Assembly (NCBI GenBank): GCA_016716475.1
Contig: JADJWG010000002.1
Location: 558,001 to 622,000, forward strand
Origin: Phycisphaerales bacterium
Lineage (GTDB): Bacteria > Planctomycetota > Phycisphaerae > UBA1845 > Fen-1342
DNA: 64,000 nt
Reading direction: 5' to 3'
Under the pieces are notes generated by a model. That model searched no databases. It had not been told where the DNA came from and was given only the letters and a program-made list of their open reading frames with translations. The translations under genes and the position numbers were made by a program. Of the stretch, positions 37,254-47,007 are shown in pieces (positions within the stretch are counted from its first letter, which is position 1; each line of letters opens with the position of its first letter).

Positions 37254-37435
37254 GCGAGTTCTCCTCGTCGAAGCCCGTATCTGCGTGGCAGAGAATAGCC
37301 CGCGCGCGAGCGGGACTCAAGCGGTGGCGGCGATTCGAGTTGAACGGAACGCGGCTTGCCGGAAGAGCAGGCAAGCCGGGCGTGTCTCGCGGCGCGGCCC
37401 GGCGGATCTTCAGGTGCCCCCGCGGAGGAGTGATG

Positions 37436-37675
37436 ATGTCCAAGCAATTGCGGCGTGGAGACAATCGGAGCGGCTGGCGTTGGGGGCGTCCGCTCCTGGT
37501 AACGGTGAGTCTGGTCCTGTCCCTGGGGCTAACCGGCTGTGGGAGTGAGTTGTCCAAGGAGTTTCGAGCAGCCGCTATCGGTGGAATTGAGACGGGCGTC
37601 AATGCGATTGTCGGTGGCCTGCTCGACGGCTTGTTCACGATCGCCGATCCGGCGGGGCCGGAGGGTGTGCAATAG
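37436..37675 (+). CDS. Small lipoprotein of unknown function
   Basis: 79 residues, start at ATG 37436 with GGAGGAG (37424-37430) 5 bases upstream; ATG 37433 is also possible. Signal peptide (LLVTVSLVLSLGLTGC) with a clear lipobox LTGC, then a short amphipathic body containing GIETGVNAIVGGLLDGLF. The arrangement Arg-start, hydrophobic core, Cys, then a helix with Gly-Val-Asn-Ala is similar in outline to the protein at 32236-32535; the two may be distant paralogs. Confidence 0.72.
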   Translation: MSKQLRRGDNRSGWRWGRPLLVTVSLVLSLGLTGCGSELSKEFRAAAIGGIETGVNAIVGGLLDGLFTIADPAGPEGVQ

Positions 37676-37840
37676 CTGGACCCGACCGCGTCGGGCCGGG
37701 TTGTTGCTCGGCGGGTTTCAGCTTCTTGGCAACGACCCATGGGCAGGGGATCGCTATACTCGCGTGTGTGGGCTGGCTCATCCCGATCTGGCTCGCCGCG
37801 CGGCCGCCCGGGCCGCAGCCCGATGAAGAAAGGCGGAGCG

Positions 37841-38671
37841 ATGCTCGTACGGTTGGCCCACAGCCCCGATCCCGATGATGCGTTCATGTTCTACGGCCTG
37901 TCGCGCGGCGGTATCGATCCGGGTCCCTACCAGTTCGAGCACATCCTCGCGGATATCCAGACGCTCAACGAGAAAGCTCATCGCGGCGAGTATGATGTAA
38001 CGGCCTTGAGCATACATGCGTTCCCGCACGTGGCCGACCGCTACATCCTGACTGCCTGCGGCAGCAGCATGGGCGACAACTACGGGCCCATGGTGGTGAC
38101 GCCGGCACCGGCACGTATCGCGGACCTGGTCGGAAAGACGATCGCCGTGCCGGGTCTCATGACGACGGCCTATTTGACACTTCAGCTCCTGCTCGGTCCC
38201 GGCCGCATTACGCCCAAGGTGATCATGTTCGACGAGATCCCTGCGGAAGTGGCGGCCGGACGCGTGGATGCGGGTTTGTTGATTCACGAGGGCCAGCTAA
38301 CGTATCGCCAGGCGGGCCTGCATCTGGTCGTGGATCTTGGGGTCTGGTGGATGGAGCAGACGGGGTTGCCGCTGCCGCTCGGTGGCAACGCGATTCGCCG
38401 CGACCTGGGCCCGGAACACTGTCGGCGCATTGCCGACATCATTCGCGCGAGCATCCAGTATGGCCTCGAGCACCGCAGTGCAGCGGTGAAGTATGCCCTG
38501 CAGTTCGGGCGCGGACTGGATGAGGCGCTCGCAGATCGTTTCGTGGGGATGTACGTGAACGAGTGGACGCTGGACTACGGCGAGCGTGGCCGGGAGGCGG
38601 TGCGTCGCCTGCTGCGCGCCGGAGCGGATGCGGGCCTGGTCCCCGATCCGGGCGAGATCGAGTTTCTCTAG
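37841..38671 (+). CDS. mqnD: 1,4-dihydroxy-6-naphthoate synthase (futalosine pathway)
   Basis: 276 residues from ATG 37841. Belongs to the MqnA/MqnD family, which has a periplasmic-binding-protein fold but is cytoplasmic here (no signal peptide). MqnD converts cyclic dehypoxanthine futalosine to 1,4-dihydroxy-6-naphthoate in menaquinone synthesis. Motifs: LAHSPDPDDAFMFYGLSRG near the start, EYDVTALSIHAF, GDNYGPMVV, and LPLPLGGNAI. Presence of MqnD implies the futalosine rather than the MenFDHCEB route. Other mqn genes are not adjacent. Convergent with ilvD. Confidence 0.92.
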   Translation: MLVRLAHSPDPDDAFMFYGLSRGGIDPGPYQFEHILADIQTLNEKAHRGEYDVTALSIHAFPHVADRYILTACGSSMGDNYGPMVVTPAPARIADLVGKTIAVPGLMTTAYLTLQLLLGPGRITPKVIMFDEIPAEVAAGRVDAGLLIHEGQLTYRQAGLHLVVDLGVWWMEQTGLPLPLGGNAIRRDLGPEHCRRIADIIRASIQYGLEHRSAAVKYALQFGRGLDEALADRFVGMYVNEWTLDYGERGREAVRRLLRAGADAGLVPDPGEIEFL

Positions 38672-38742
38672 ACCGGCGGTGGCACCGTGCTGCTCGTGGG
38701 GGCGTGGCGGAAGTCGGTACTCCGCTGCCCACCTCCGTACGG

Positions 38743-40590
38743 CTATTCCTCGCGGAGTACGGCACCCGTTGTCGCTGAAGTCACGCGACCCGCATAGCGT
38801 GCCAGCCAGCCGCGGAGTTGCCGGTCCGGTGGACGGTACGCGGTGATGCGCTGCTCGATCTCCGCCGCGTCGAGTGCGACCTCCAGCCGGCAGTTCGGAA
38901 TGTCGATCGTGATTCGGTCACCGTCGCGCAGGGCTGCAATAGGGCCACCGGCCGCCGCTTCCGGAGAGATGTGCCCGATGCAGGCGCCGGCCGTGCCACC
39001 CGAGAAGCGACCATCGGTAATCAGCGCGCAGCGGTCGTCGAGTCCCATGCCCTTGATGTAGCTGGTCGGCGCGAGCATCTCCTGCATGCCGGGCCCGCCG
39101 CGCGGCCCTTCGTTCCGAATGACGACGACGTCACCCGGCTGGACCTGCCCGCCGAGGATGCCGTCGCAGGCGGCCTCCTGCGATTCAAAGATCCGTGCCG
39201 GGCCCGTGTGCTTGAGCATTTTCGGCTGCACGCCGGCCGTCTTCACCACGGCACCCTCGGGGGCGAGATTCCCGTACAGGATGGAGAGGCCGCCGGTCGG
39301 GGCGTACGCATGCTCGACCGGCCGCACACAGTCGAACGGGTCGAACGCCTGTTCCTGAAGTGTGGCCAGGACCACCGGCCCCCGGTGTGACGCGGCGCCA
39401 GTGGTTTCGGCACCGCGCAGGGCCGCAAACGTGGCGGCCTGTTCAACACCGGCCGTGGCACGTTGCAGTCCGGTGGTTTGTACGGATCGGCCGTGCCGGC
39501 GCAGGTCGTGAGCGGCGATGTTCTCGTGCAGTGTTCGCCCAGTGACCGTCGGGCAGCCGGTTGCAAGCAGGCCCGGCACCCCGCGTTCGAGCTCGCCGAG
39601 CAGTGTCATGATGCCGCCCGCCGCCTGGAGGTCTTCGATATGATAGATTCGGCCTTCTTTGCCGGGTGAAGGGGCGATCTTGCAGATATTGGGCGTTTTC
39701 CGGGAGAGCTCGTTGATCCGGGCCAGGTCGTAGGGCACACCGGCCTCACGGGCAATCGCAGGGATGTGCAGGACGGTGTTGGTCGAACCGCCGATGGCCA
39801 TGTCGAGGACCATCGCGTTGTCGAAGGCGGCCCGAGTCAGAACATCGCGCGCCCGCAGGTTGGCATGCACGAGCGCGACGATGCGCTCGGCTGCGGCACG
39901 GTAGAGCGCCTGGCGGTCGGCACTGGTTGCCAGGATCGTGCCATTGCCCGGCAGCGCGATCCCCAGGGCTTCGCACAGGCAGTTCATGCTGTTCGCCGTG
40001 AACAGGCCGCTGCACGAGCCGCAGGTCGGGCAGGCGGCGTCTTCGATGGCCTTGAGACCGGCGGCGTCGAGCTTGCCGGTCTGGAAGCTGGCAACGCCGG
40101 AAAAGGCGTCGATGAGATCGACCTTTCGACCATCGGGGAGTCGGCCGGCTTCCATCGGTCCGCCGGAGACGAAGATCGTGGGGATGTTGACCCGCGCGGC
40201 ACCCATCAGCATTCCGGGCACGATCTTGTCGCAATTGGGGATGCAGAGCAGGCCATCGAAGCAGTGGGCTTCGACCATCGTCTCGATGCTGTCGGCGATC
40301 AACTCCCGCGAGGGTAGCGAGAACTTCATTCCGCCGTGGCCCATCGCGATGCCATCATCGACGCCGATGGTGTGGAAGACGAAGGGTACGCCTCCGGCAG
40401 CCCGGACGCACTGCTTGATGTACTGCCCGACCTCGGCGAGATGGGCGTGGCCGGGGATGATGTCCACATGGCTGCACGCGATCGCGATGAACGGCTTGTC
40501 GAGATCACCGTCCAGGAAGTTGCCGGTCGCCTTGAGCAGACTGCGGTGGGGCGTCCGTTCCATGCCCCGCTTGATCACATCCGAGCGCAT
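38743..40590 (-). CDS. ilvD: Dihydroxy-acid dehydratase
   Basis: 615 residues. Fe-S dependent dehydration of 2,3-dihydroxy-isovalerate and -methylvalerate to the 2-keto acids of valine and isoleucine synthesis. Cluster ligands are visible: CSHVD segment, NCDKIVPGMLM, and CPTCGSCSGLFTANSMNCL; further GPRGGPGMQEMLAPTS and DGRFSGGT are diagnostic. Last gene of the branched-chain operon; its start overlaps the leuB stop by 16 bases, so translation is probably coupled. Confidence 0.97.
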   Translation of the reverse strand: MRSDVIKRGMERTPHRSLLKATGNFLDGDLDKPFIAIACSHVDIIPGHAHLAEVGQYIKQCVRAAGGVPFVFHTIGVDDGIAMGHGGMKFSLPSRELIADSIETMVEAHCFDGLLCIPNCDKIVPGMLMGAARVNIPTIFVSGGPMEAGRLPDGRKVDLIDAFSGVASFQTGKLDAAGLKAIEDAACPTCGSCSGLFTANSMNCLCEALGIALPGNGTILATSADRQALYRAAAERIVALVHANLRARDVLTRAAFDNAMVLDMAIGGSTNTVLHIPAIAREAGVPYDLARINELSRKTPNICKIAPSPGKEGRIYHIEDLQAAGGIMTLLGELERGVPGLLATGCPTVTGRTLHENIAAHDLRRHGRSVQTTGLQRATAGVEQAATFAALRGAETTGAASHRGPVVLATLQEQAFDPFDCVRPVEHAYAPTGGLSILYGNLAPEGAVVKTAGVQPKMLKHTGPARIFESQEAACDGILGGQVQPGDVVVIRNEGPRGGPGMQEMLAPTSYIKGMGLDDRCALITDGRFSGGTAGACIGHISPEAAAGGPIAALRDGDRITIDIPNCRLEVALDAAEIEQRITAYRPPDRQLRGWLARYAGRVTSATTGAVLREE

Positions 40591-41708
40591 GCCGATACCT
40601 CTGAAGTCACATTCCTTGTACCGGTGTCTCTGGTGCCGAGTGCCGCAACCACCATTTCCCCCAGCACAGTGGTAGAGAGACTCGGTTCCCCGGGTTGCGC
40701 GAGGTCCGCGGTACGGGCGCCGGATGCCAACACCGCCGCAACCGCCGCTTCGATCAATTCAGCCGCCGCGGTGCAATGCAGTGACCAGCGGTATAGCAGG
40801 GCGGCGCTGAGGATGGTGCCCAGTGGGTTCGCGCAGTCACGGCCGGCGATGTCCGGCGCGGAGCCGTGAATCGGTTCGTATAAACCCGGCCCGCTGTCGC
40901 CCAGCGACGCCGAAGGCAGGAGGCCCATCGAGCCCGCCAGCACAGAGGCCTCATCCGTCAGGATGTCGCCGAACATGTTCTCGGTGACGATAACATCGAA
41001 ACGGGTCGGCTGCTGGATCAGGTACATCGCGGTTGCGTCCACCAGCAGATGTTCAAGCTGTAGATCGGGAAACTCGTGGTGGACGACGCGTTCGACCGTG
41101 GCCCGCCAGAGCCGTGAAGACTCGAGCACGTTGGCCTTGTCGACAGAAGTGAGCCGGCCGCGGCGCTGCCGTGCGAGCCGGGCCGCCACCCGGGTGATCC
41201 GTTCGATCTCCCCGGTTGAGTAAATCATCGTGTCGTACGCCTCGGTGCCAGTCGGATGGGGCCGTCGGCCGCGCGTGCCGAAATACAGGCCACCGGTGAG
41301 TTCGCGGACGACGAGCAGATCCACACCGCGTACACGCTCCGGGCGTAGCGGTGTGGTGTGCAGCAGGTCCGGATGCACGGTCACCGGCCGCAGGTTGGCA
41401 AACAGGCCGAGTTCCTTCCGCAATCCGAGCAGGCCCTGCTCCGGTCGGACGGTCGCGTTAGGGTTGTCCCAGCGCGGGCCGCCAACGGCGCCGAGGAGCA
41501 CCGCGTCCGCGGCGCGGCAGGCGGAGAGTGTTGCCGGTGGCAGGGCGGTGCCGGTGGCATCGATGGCCGCGCCGCCGATCAGCTCTTCGCGCAGTTCGAG
41601 GCGCAGTCCGCACTGCTCGGCCGCGGCGTTCAGTACCTTGCGAGCTGCCGCCACAACTTCCGGGCCGATGCCGTCGCCGGGGAGCAGGACGATGTGGTGT
41701 GTTTTCAT
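40575..41708 (-). CDS. leuB: 3-isopropylmalate dehydrogenase
   Basis: NAD-dependent oxidative decarboxylation of 3-isopropylmalate; in this organism it likely also acts on the methylmalate intermediate of the citramalate route. 377 residues from ATG 41708. Motifs: LLPGDGIGPEVVAAARKVL, AVGGPRWD, LVVRELTGGLYFG, and GSAPDIAGRDCANP. The start lies 1 base beyond the cimA stop. In most genomes leuB sits next to leuCD; here cimA is inserted between. Confidence 0.96.
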   Translation of the reverse strand: MKTHHIVLLPGDGIGPEVVAAARKVLNAAAEQCGLRLELREELIGGAAIDATGTALPPATLSACRAADAVLLGAVGGPRWDNPNATVRPEQGLLGLRKELGLFANLRPVTVHPDLLHTTPLRPERVRGVDLLVVRELTGGLYFGTRGRRPHPTGTEAYDTMIYSTGEIERITRVAARLARQRRGRLTSVDKANVLESSRLWRATVERVVHHEFPDLQLEHLLVDATAMYLIQQPTRFDVIVTENMFGDILTDEASVLAGSMGLLPSASLGDSGPGLYEPIHGSAPDIAGRDCANPLGTILSAALLYRWSLHCTAAAELIEAAVAAVLASGARTADLAQPGEPSLSTTVLGEMVVAALGTRDTGTRNVTSEVSACARM

Positions 41709-41709
41709 C

Positions 41710-43293
41710 TCAGGCGGCCTCCTCGGTTGTGCGGTTGTGCTCCCGGGTCCGCAGCAGGCCATGTTCGAAGCTGTCGTAGAGAGCCCGCCAGCTTGCTTCG
41801 ATGATGTTGCGCGAGGCGCCGACGGTGGTCCACGTTTCGTGGCCGTCGCTCGTATCAATCAGCACGCGGGTCAGTGCGGATGTGGCGCTGGTGCCGTCGA
41901 TGATGCGCACCTTGTAGTCCACGAGGCGAAAGGCATCGACGGCGGGGAACACGGGTTGCAGCGCCTTACGCATGGCTGCGTCCAGCGCGCCAACCGGACC
42001 GACGCCGTCCGAGGCGGTGTGAAAGACCTGTTCGCCGACACGGATCTTGACGTTCGCTTCGGCGATGTGGCCGCGCCCGGCGCGGTGCTCGACGACTACG
42101 AGGAAATCAATCAGCTCAAAGAGCGGGCGGTAGTCAGAACGTTCGCGGCGCATCATGAGCTCGACGGAGGCCTCTGCGGCTTCGAAGGCAAAGCCCTGGT
42201 GTTCGAGCTCCTTGATGCGCGAGAGCAGGCCCGCCGCAGATTCCTCATCATGGTCGCCGAGGCCGAGCTGGGCGGCCTTGAAGCGCAGGTTGGCACGACC
42301 GGAAAGCTCCGACACCAGCACGCGCCGCCGATTCCCGACGGACTCGGGCGAAACATGCTCGTAAGAGGATTCCACCCGCCGGATTGCGGACACGTGCACC
42401 CCCGCCTTGTGGGCGAAGGCGCTGCGGCCGACGTAGGGCGCCCACTGCGGTGGGGCCATGTTCGCGATCTCGCTGATCGTATGGGCCAGGTGCGTGAGAC
42501 GGCTGAGCCGGCCGGGCGCCAGCACTTTGCGGCCGAGCTTCACTTCGAGGTTCGCGAGGACCGCGCACAGGTCAGCATTGCCGCAACGTTCGCCGAGTCC
42601 ATTGATCGTGCCCTGCACGTGCGCGGCTCCGGCCCGTACAGCGGCAAGCGAATTGGCGACCGCGCAGCCGCTGTCATTATGAGTGTGGATGCCGACCGGG
42701 CGGTTGAATCGGTTGACGACGTGGCGGGTGACGTCCTCGACCTGCCAGGGGAGCTGCCCGCCGTTGGTGTCACAGAGCACGAGGCAGTCCGCGCCGCCTT
42801 CGGCCGCGGCGTGCAGCGTGGCAAGGGCATACTCGGCATCAAGTGCGTAGCCGTCGAAAAAGTGCTCGGCATCGTAGATCACCTCGCGTCCGGCGGCCTT
42901 CAGATAGCGCACACTCGCAGAGATGATCCGCAGGTTTTCTTCACGGCTGGTCTGGAGTACCTCCGCCACATGCAGGGGTGAGGACTTGCCGAAGATCGTC
43001 ACCACCGGGGTTTCCGCGGCGAGCAGCGCCTGGAGGTTGGAATCCAGCGCTGGCTGTGTGCCCACGCGGCAAGTGCTGCCGAAGGCGGTAATGCGGGCGC
43101 GCTGCAGGCGCAGTTTGCGCACCTGGGTGAAATACTCAACATCCTTCGGATTGGACCCCGGCCAGCCGCCCTCGATCAAGGCGACGCCGAAGTCGTCGAG
43201 CAGTGCCGTGATGCGGAGCTTGTCCTGCACCGTGAAATTCACGCCTTCGCCCTGTGTGCCGTCGCGCAGGGTGGTGTCGTAAACGGTGATCAC
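41710..43293 (-). CDS. cimA: Citramalate synthase
   Basis: 527 residues, of the alpha-isopropylmalate/homocitrate synthase family with LeuA-like C-terminal domain. Start is GTG 43293, overlapping the leuD stop (GTGA). The N-terminus TVYDTTLRDGTQGEGVNF and the VALIEGGWPGSNPKD segment are of citramalate type, and HTHNDSGCAVANS carries the metal ligands. It would condense acetyl-CoA and pyruvate to citramalate, which LeuCDB turn into 2-ketobutyrate for isoleucine. It is distinct from LeuA at 45277. No threonine dehydratase gene is in the operon. Confidence 0.92.
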   Translation of the reverse strand: MITVYDTTLRDGTQGEGVNFTVQDKLRITALLDDFGVALIEGGWPGSNPKDVEYFTQVRKLRLQRARITAFGSTCRVGTQPALDSNLQALLAAETPVVTIFGKSSPLHVAEVLQTSREENLRIISASVRYLKAAGREVIYDAEHFFDGYALDAEYALATLHAAAEGGADCLVLCDTNGGQLPWQVEDVTRHVVNRFNRPVGIHTHNDSGCAVANSLAAVRAGAAHVQGTINGLGERCGNADLCAVLANLEVKLGRKVLAPGRLSRLTHLAHTISEIANMAPPQWAPYVGRSAFAHKAGVHVSAIRRVESSYEHVSPESVGNRRRVLVSELSGRANLRFKAAQLGLGDHDEESAAGLLSRIKELEHQGFAFEAAEASVELMMRRERSDYRPLFELIDFLVVVEHRAGRGHIAEANVKIRVGEQVFHTASDGVGPVGALDAAMRKALQPVFPAVDAFRLVDYKVRIIDGTSATSALTRVLIDTSDGHETWTTVGASRNIIEASWRALYDSFEHGLLRTREHNRTTEEAA

Positions 43294-43862
43294 GAGGTCT
43301 CCTTCCGCGTCGGAACCAGCCCGGTGGCCCGGGCATACGCAAACAGGCCACCCGCGGCGACGACGCGCGCTGCTTCACCGAGCGGCCCCAATCGCACCGG
43401 CGCGCCCGCGGCTGGGCGCAACTCGTAGGCCTCGAGGTTGAGCTCGACCTCGTCGCCAGTGCGAAACCGCTCGCAGAGGCGCTCGGCGGTCTCGGCCGGA
43501 TAGAGCTCACCGGTCGCAATGCAATTGCGGAAAAAGATCCGCGCGTACGATTCCGCCACGACCGCCACGACCCCCGCCGCGCCCAGCGCGATGGGTGCGT
43601 GCTCCCGGGAGGAACCACAACCGAAGTTCCGTCCCGCGAGGATGATCGGGTAACGCGTCGTCTCTGCGCCCGGTGCAACCAGTCGTTCCGGGTATGCGCT
43701 GTGTGGTAAACCGCAGAGGGCCAGCGAGCCAAGACGGCGGTACTCGGCCGGATTCGTCGGTACCAGGGCGAGGTGTTCCGCCGGAATGATCTGGTCCGTG
43801 TCGATGTTGTCACCGACGACGTAGACCGGCCCGCGGATGCGCGTGGGCTTCCGGGCATTCAT
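43290..43862 (-). CDS. leuD: 3-isopropylmalate dehydratase small subunit
   Basis: 190 residues with GRNFGCGSSREHAPIAL and the GDNIDTDQIIPAEHL segment near the N-terminus; both are the family markers. It forms the aconitase-like heterodimer with LeuC. Its start overlaps the leuC stop by 4 bases and its stop overlaps cimA. Confidence 0.96.
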   Translation of the reverse strand: MNARKPTRIRGPVYVVGDNIDTDQIIPAEHLALVPTNPAEYRRLGSLALCGLPHSAYPERLVAPGAETTRYPIILAGRNFGCGSSREHAPIALGAAGVVAVVAESYARIFFRNCIATGELYPAETAERLCERFRTGDEVELNLEAYELRPAAGAPVRLGPLGEAARVVAAGGLFAYARATGLVPTRKETS

Positions 43863-45280
43863 GCGGCGTCCTCCATCGCGACGGCAACGAGCGCATCGGC
43901 ACCGAGGAAATCCCGCGGGTCAGTTATGCGGCCCGTCAGGGCCGACGCGGCGACCGTAAAGGGACTCGCGAGATACACGCGACCCTCGGAGTGACCCATG
44001 CGGCCCGGGAAATTGCGGTTGGTCGTGCTGATGCAGTGGAGGGGTTCGTTCAGACGGCCGAACGTATCCGCCGGGCCGCCCAGGCATGCGGCGCAACCGG
44101 CGTTCTCCGTCATCCGCACGCCGGCCGCGAGGAGGATATCCCAGAGCGTGCGTCCGCCGAGTGTACGGATCTGCAACTGGCGGACAATCTGGGGCGTGGC
44201 AGGCACGCCAAAGGTATTGATCGCGACGGTGCGATCGCGGACGACGGCGGCGAAGGCCGCGAAGTCGCTGAGTTTCCCGCCGGTGCACGAACCGATGTAA
44301 GCGCGATCCAGGCGAATGCCGCCGCAATCGGCTGCCCGCGCGCGGTTGCCCGGGTCGGGATGCCGGGCCACCGTCGGTTCCAGCGTACTGAGGTCGATCG
44401 TCATCTCGGAGTAGTAAGCGGCGCCGGGATCAGCGGTCAGGCATTCGTAGGGGCGTGTCGTGCCATGCTTCCGCATGCGGGCGTCGACAAACGCGCGCGT
44501 CACGTCATCCGCCGCAAACACCCCGTTCTTCCCCCCACACTCGATGGCCATGTTCGCGATGGTCATGCGGTCTTCCATCGTCAGGCCGGGGACGCCGTCC
44601 CCGTCGAACTCGAGGGCCTGGTAGGTCGCTCCATCGAAACCGATTTCCCCGATGATGTGCAGGATCAGATCCTTCGCCATCACGCCGGGTTGTAATGCCC
44701 CCGTCAGTCTGAACCGCCGGGTGACCGGGACGCGCAGCAGGATGCGCCCGGTGCCGAGTACGAAGGCAGCATCCGTGTTGCCGATGCCGGTGGCAAACTG
44801 GCCGAAGGCCCCTGCGGTGCAGGTGTGCGAGTCGGTACCGAGGAGAATTTCGCCGGGCCGGGTGTGGCCACGTTCCGGCAGGGCGATATGGCAGACGCCG
44901 GCGTACTGCCGGCCGTACTGGGCATGTAACGGCCCGCGCGCGGGATCGAAGCGCCACGCGCTGCCGTCATCGACTACGTCGTAGAAATAGCGGATGCCCT
45001 GTTCCTTGACGAAGGCCCGAAGCACGTCGACGTTGCGGTTGGCGAGCAGGTCGGTTGTGAAGATGTAGTGGTCGGGGATGATCACGATGCGGTCGGCGTC
45101 CCAGACCCGGGCATCTGCGCCGAATTCGCGCTTGAAGACACCGATCGTGCCGGGGCCGCAAACGTCATGCGTCATCAGCACATCGACGCGTGCCAGCACC
45201 GTCTCGCCGGGTTCGACCCGGGTGCGGTCTGCTGCGCGTGCCAGTAGTTTCTCGGTCAGCGTCAGTGCGGGCATGGTCAT
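43859..45280 (-). CDS. leuC: 3-isopropylmalate dehydratase large subunit
   Basis: 473 residues; Fe-S containing aconitase-type subunit. Visible markers: GTDSHTCTAGAFGQFATGIGNTDAA in segments, GSCTGGK and AGCAACLGG with the cluster Cys residues, and NRNFPGRMGH. The enzyme isomerises 2-isopropylmalate and, with CimA, citramalate. Start ATG 45280 overlaps the leuA stop (ATGA). Confidence 0.96.
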   Translation of the reverse strand: MTMPALTLTEKLLARAADRTRVEPGETVLARVDVLMTHDVCGPGTIGVFKREFGADARVWDADRIVIIPDHYIFTTDLLANRNVDVLRAFVKEQGIRYFYDVVDDGSAWRFDPARGPLHAQYGRQYAGVCHIALPERGHTRPGEILLGTDSHTCTAGAFGQFATGIGNTDAAFVLGTGRILLRVPVTRRFRLTGALQPGVMAKDLILHIIGEIGFDGATYQALEFDGDGVPGLTMEDRMTIANMAIECGGKNGVFAADDVTRAFVDARMRKHGTTRPYECLTADPGAAYYSEMTIDLSTLEPTVARHPDPGNRARAADCGGIRLDRAYIGSCTGGKLSDFAAFAAVVRDRTVAINTFGVPATPQIVRQLQIRTLGGRTLWDILLAAGVRMTENAGCAACLGGPADTFGRLNEPLHCISTTNRNFPGRMGHSEGRVYLASPFTVAASALTGRITDPRDFLGADALVAVAMEDAA

Positions 45281-46893
45281 GCGCTCCCGACCGGCTGGGC
45301 GACGTCGGCATCCGGTCGGGCTGTGCCGCAGTCGACACTCTGTGCCGACTTGCGCCGCGCGCCCGCCGCCAACGCCGCCTTGTTGAGCGCCGCGATGTAA
45401 GCCCGTGCGCTGGCGACAACGATGTCGGTGTCGGCCCCGTGACCGATGAAACGCCGCGGCTCGTGGCCGGTTGTCACGATGCGCACCGTCACTTCGCCGA
45501 GGGCGTTCACCCCGCCGCTCACCGCATGCACCATGTACTCGGTCAGCTCAACTGCGAGCGGCACCACCTGGCTAATCGCGGAGAACACCGCGTCGACCGG
45601 GCCGGTGCCGGTCGCCGTGCCGGTCAGGTAATCGCCGTCCGGTGTCGCCACGGCGACGCTCGCCGTAGGAATCGACGGGCTGCCGCACGAGACATGCACG
45701 CCGTGCAGGGTATAGACATCCTGCGGCTGGTAGACCTCGTCGGCAATCAGGGCCTCCAGGTCCGCGTCACTGATCGCTTTTTTACGGTCGGCCAGCGCCT
45801 TGAAGCGCTCGAAGGCCTGCTCGACCTGCGCTTCGGTGAGGTCTTCGTAGCCCAGTTCACGCAACCGTTCGCGGAAGGCGTGCCGGCCGGAATGTTTGCC
45901 CAGGACGAGCTTGTTCTCCTTCAGACCGACCGTTTCTGGGCGCATGATTTCGTAGGTGAGCTGGTGCTTGAGCACGCCGTCCTGGTGGATGCCCGCCTCG
46001 TGTGCGAAGGCGTTCGCCCCGACCACGGCCTTGTTGGGCGGAACGCTGATGCCGGTACGGCCGGCGACGAGGTGGCTGGTGCGAACAATCTGCGTCGTAT
46101 CGATGCGTGTGCCATAGCCCAATGCCTGGCGACGGGTATGCAGTGCCATCACCAGTTCCTCGAGCGAAGCATTGCCGGCCCGCTCGCCGATTCCGTTGAT
46201 GGTCACCTCGGCCTGGCGCGCGCCTGCCCGGATAGCAGCGAGTGTATTGGCGACCGCGAGACCAAGGTCATCGTGGCAGTGGACCGAGACGATGCACCGT
46301 TCAATGCCGGGGACGTTGGCGATGATGCCGCGGATCAGGGCGCCGAACTCATCCGGAAGCGCGTACCCGACCGTGTCGGGGATGTTGACCGTAGTCGCAC
46401 CCGCTGCGACCGCCGCAGCCAGCACCTCATGGAGATATACCGGATCAGTCCTGCTGGCATCCTCGGGGCTGAACTCGACGTCCTCGCAGAGGGAGCGCGC
46501 CAAGGCGACCATCTCGCGGGTACGCCGCAAGACCTCCTCCCGGGACATGCGCAACTTGTACTGCAAATGGATGTCCGAGGTCGCGATGAAGGTGTGGATG
46601 CGCGGGTGGGCCGCTGCCCGCACCGCCTGCCAGGCCGCTTCGATATCACGCGGCTGCGCTCGGGCGAGTCCCGCCACGATCGGCCCGTTGGCGGTCCCGA
46701 CTTTGGCTGCGACGCGGCTCACGGCGTCAAAGTCACCGGGCGAGGCGGCCGGAAACCCCGCTTCGATGACGTCAACGCCGAGTCGCGCGAGCTGCTGGGC
46801 GATTTCCACCTTGTCCTGAGCATCCAACGTGGCACCCGGCGACTGTTCGCCGTCGCGCAGGGTCGTGTCGAATATGCGTACGTGCTGCTCCAT
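45277..46893 (-). CDS. leuA: 2-isopropylmalate synthase
   Basis: 538 residues; commits 2-ketoisovalerate to leucine. FDTTLRDGEQSPGATL and SVHCHDDLGLAVANT give the metal site, and a C-terminal regulatory domain from about residue 370 shows it is the long, leucine-inhibited type. Start ATG 46893 with GGAGA about 9 bases upstream. Distance to ilvC is 114 bases. Confidence 0.96.
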   Translation of the reverse strand: MEQHVRIFDTTLRDGEQSPGATLDAQDKVEIAQQLARLGVDVIEAGFPAASPGDFDAVSRVAAKVGTANGPIVAGLARAQPRDIEAAWQAVRAAAHPRIHTFIATSDIHLQYKLRMSREEVLRRTREMVALARSLCEDVEFSPEDASRTDPVYLHEVLAAAVAAGATTVNIPDTVGYALPDEFGALIRGIIANVPGIERCIVSVHCHDDLGLAVANTLAAIRAGARQAEVTINGIGERAGNASLEELVMALHTRRQALGYGTRIDTTQIVRTSHLVAGRTGISVPPNKAVVGANAFAHEAGIHQDGVLKHQLTYEIMRPETVGLKENKLVLGKHSGRHAFRERLRELGYEDLTEAQVEQAFERFKALADRKKAISDADLEALIADEVYQPQDVYTLHGVHVSCGSPSIPTASVAVATPDGDYLTGTATGTGPVDAVFSAISQVVPLAVELTEYMVHAVSGGVNALGEVTVRIVTTGHEPRRFIGHGADTDIVVASARAYIAALNKAALAAGARRKSAQSVDCGTARPDADVAQPVGSA

Positions 46894-47007
46894 GGGCGCG
46901 TCTCCGCGTGGTGCGGCGTCCCACCGCCGCAGACCCCCGTCTGGCTCTGACTGTCCCGGGAACGCAGCGCGCGCCGGTTCACCGCCCGCGCGCCGCTGAC
47001 GGCCGCG

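Noticed and set aside
45190..46950. Rightward frame of about 590 codons across leuA
   Set aside because: Antisense to leuA, whose motifs are unmistakable.
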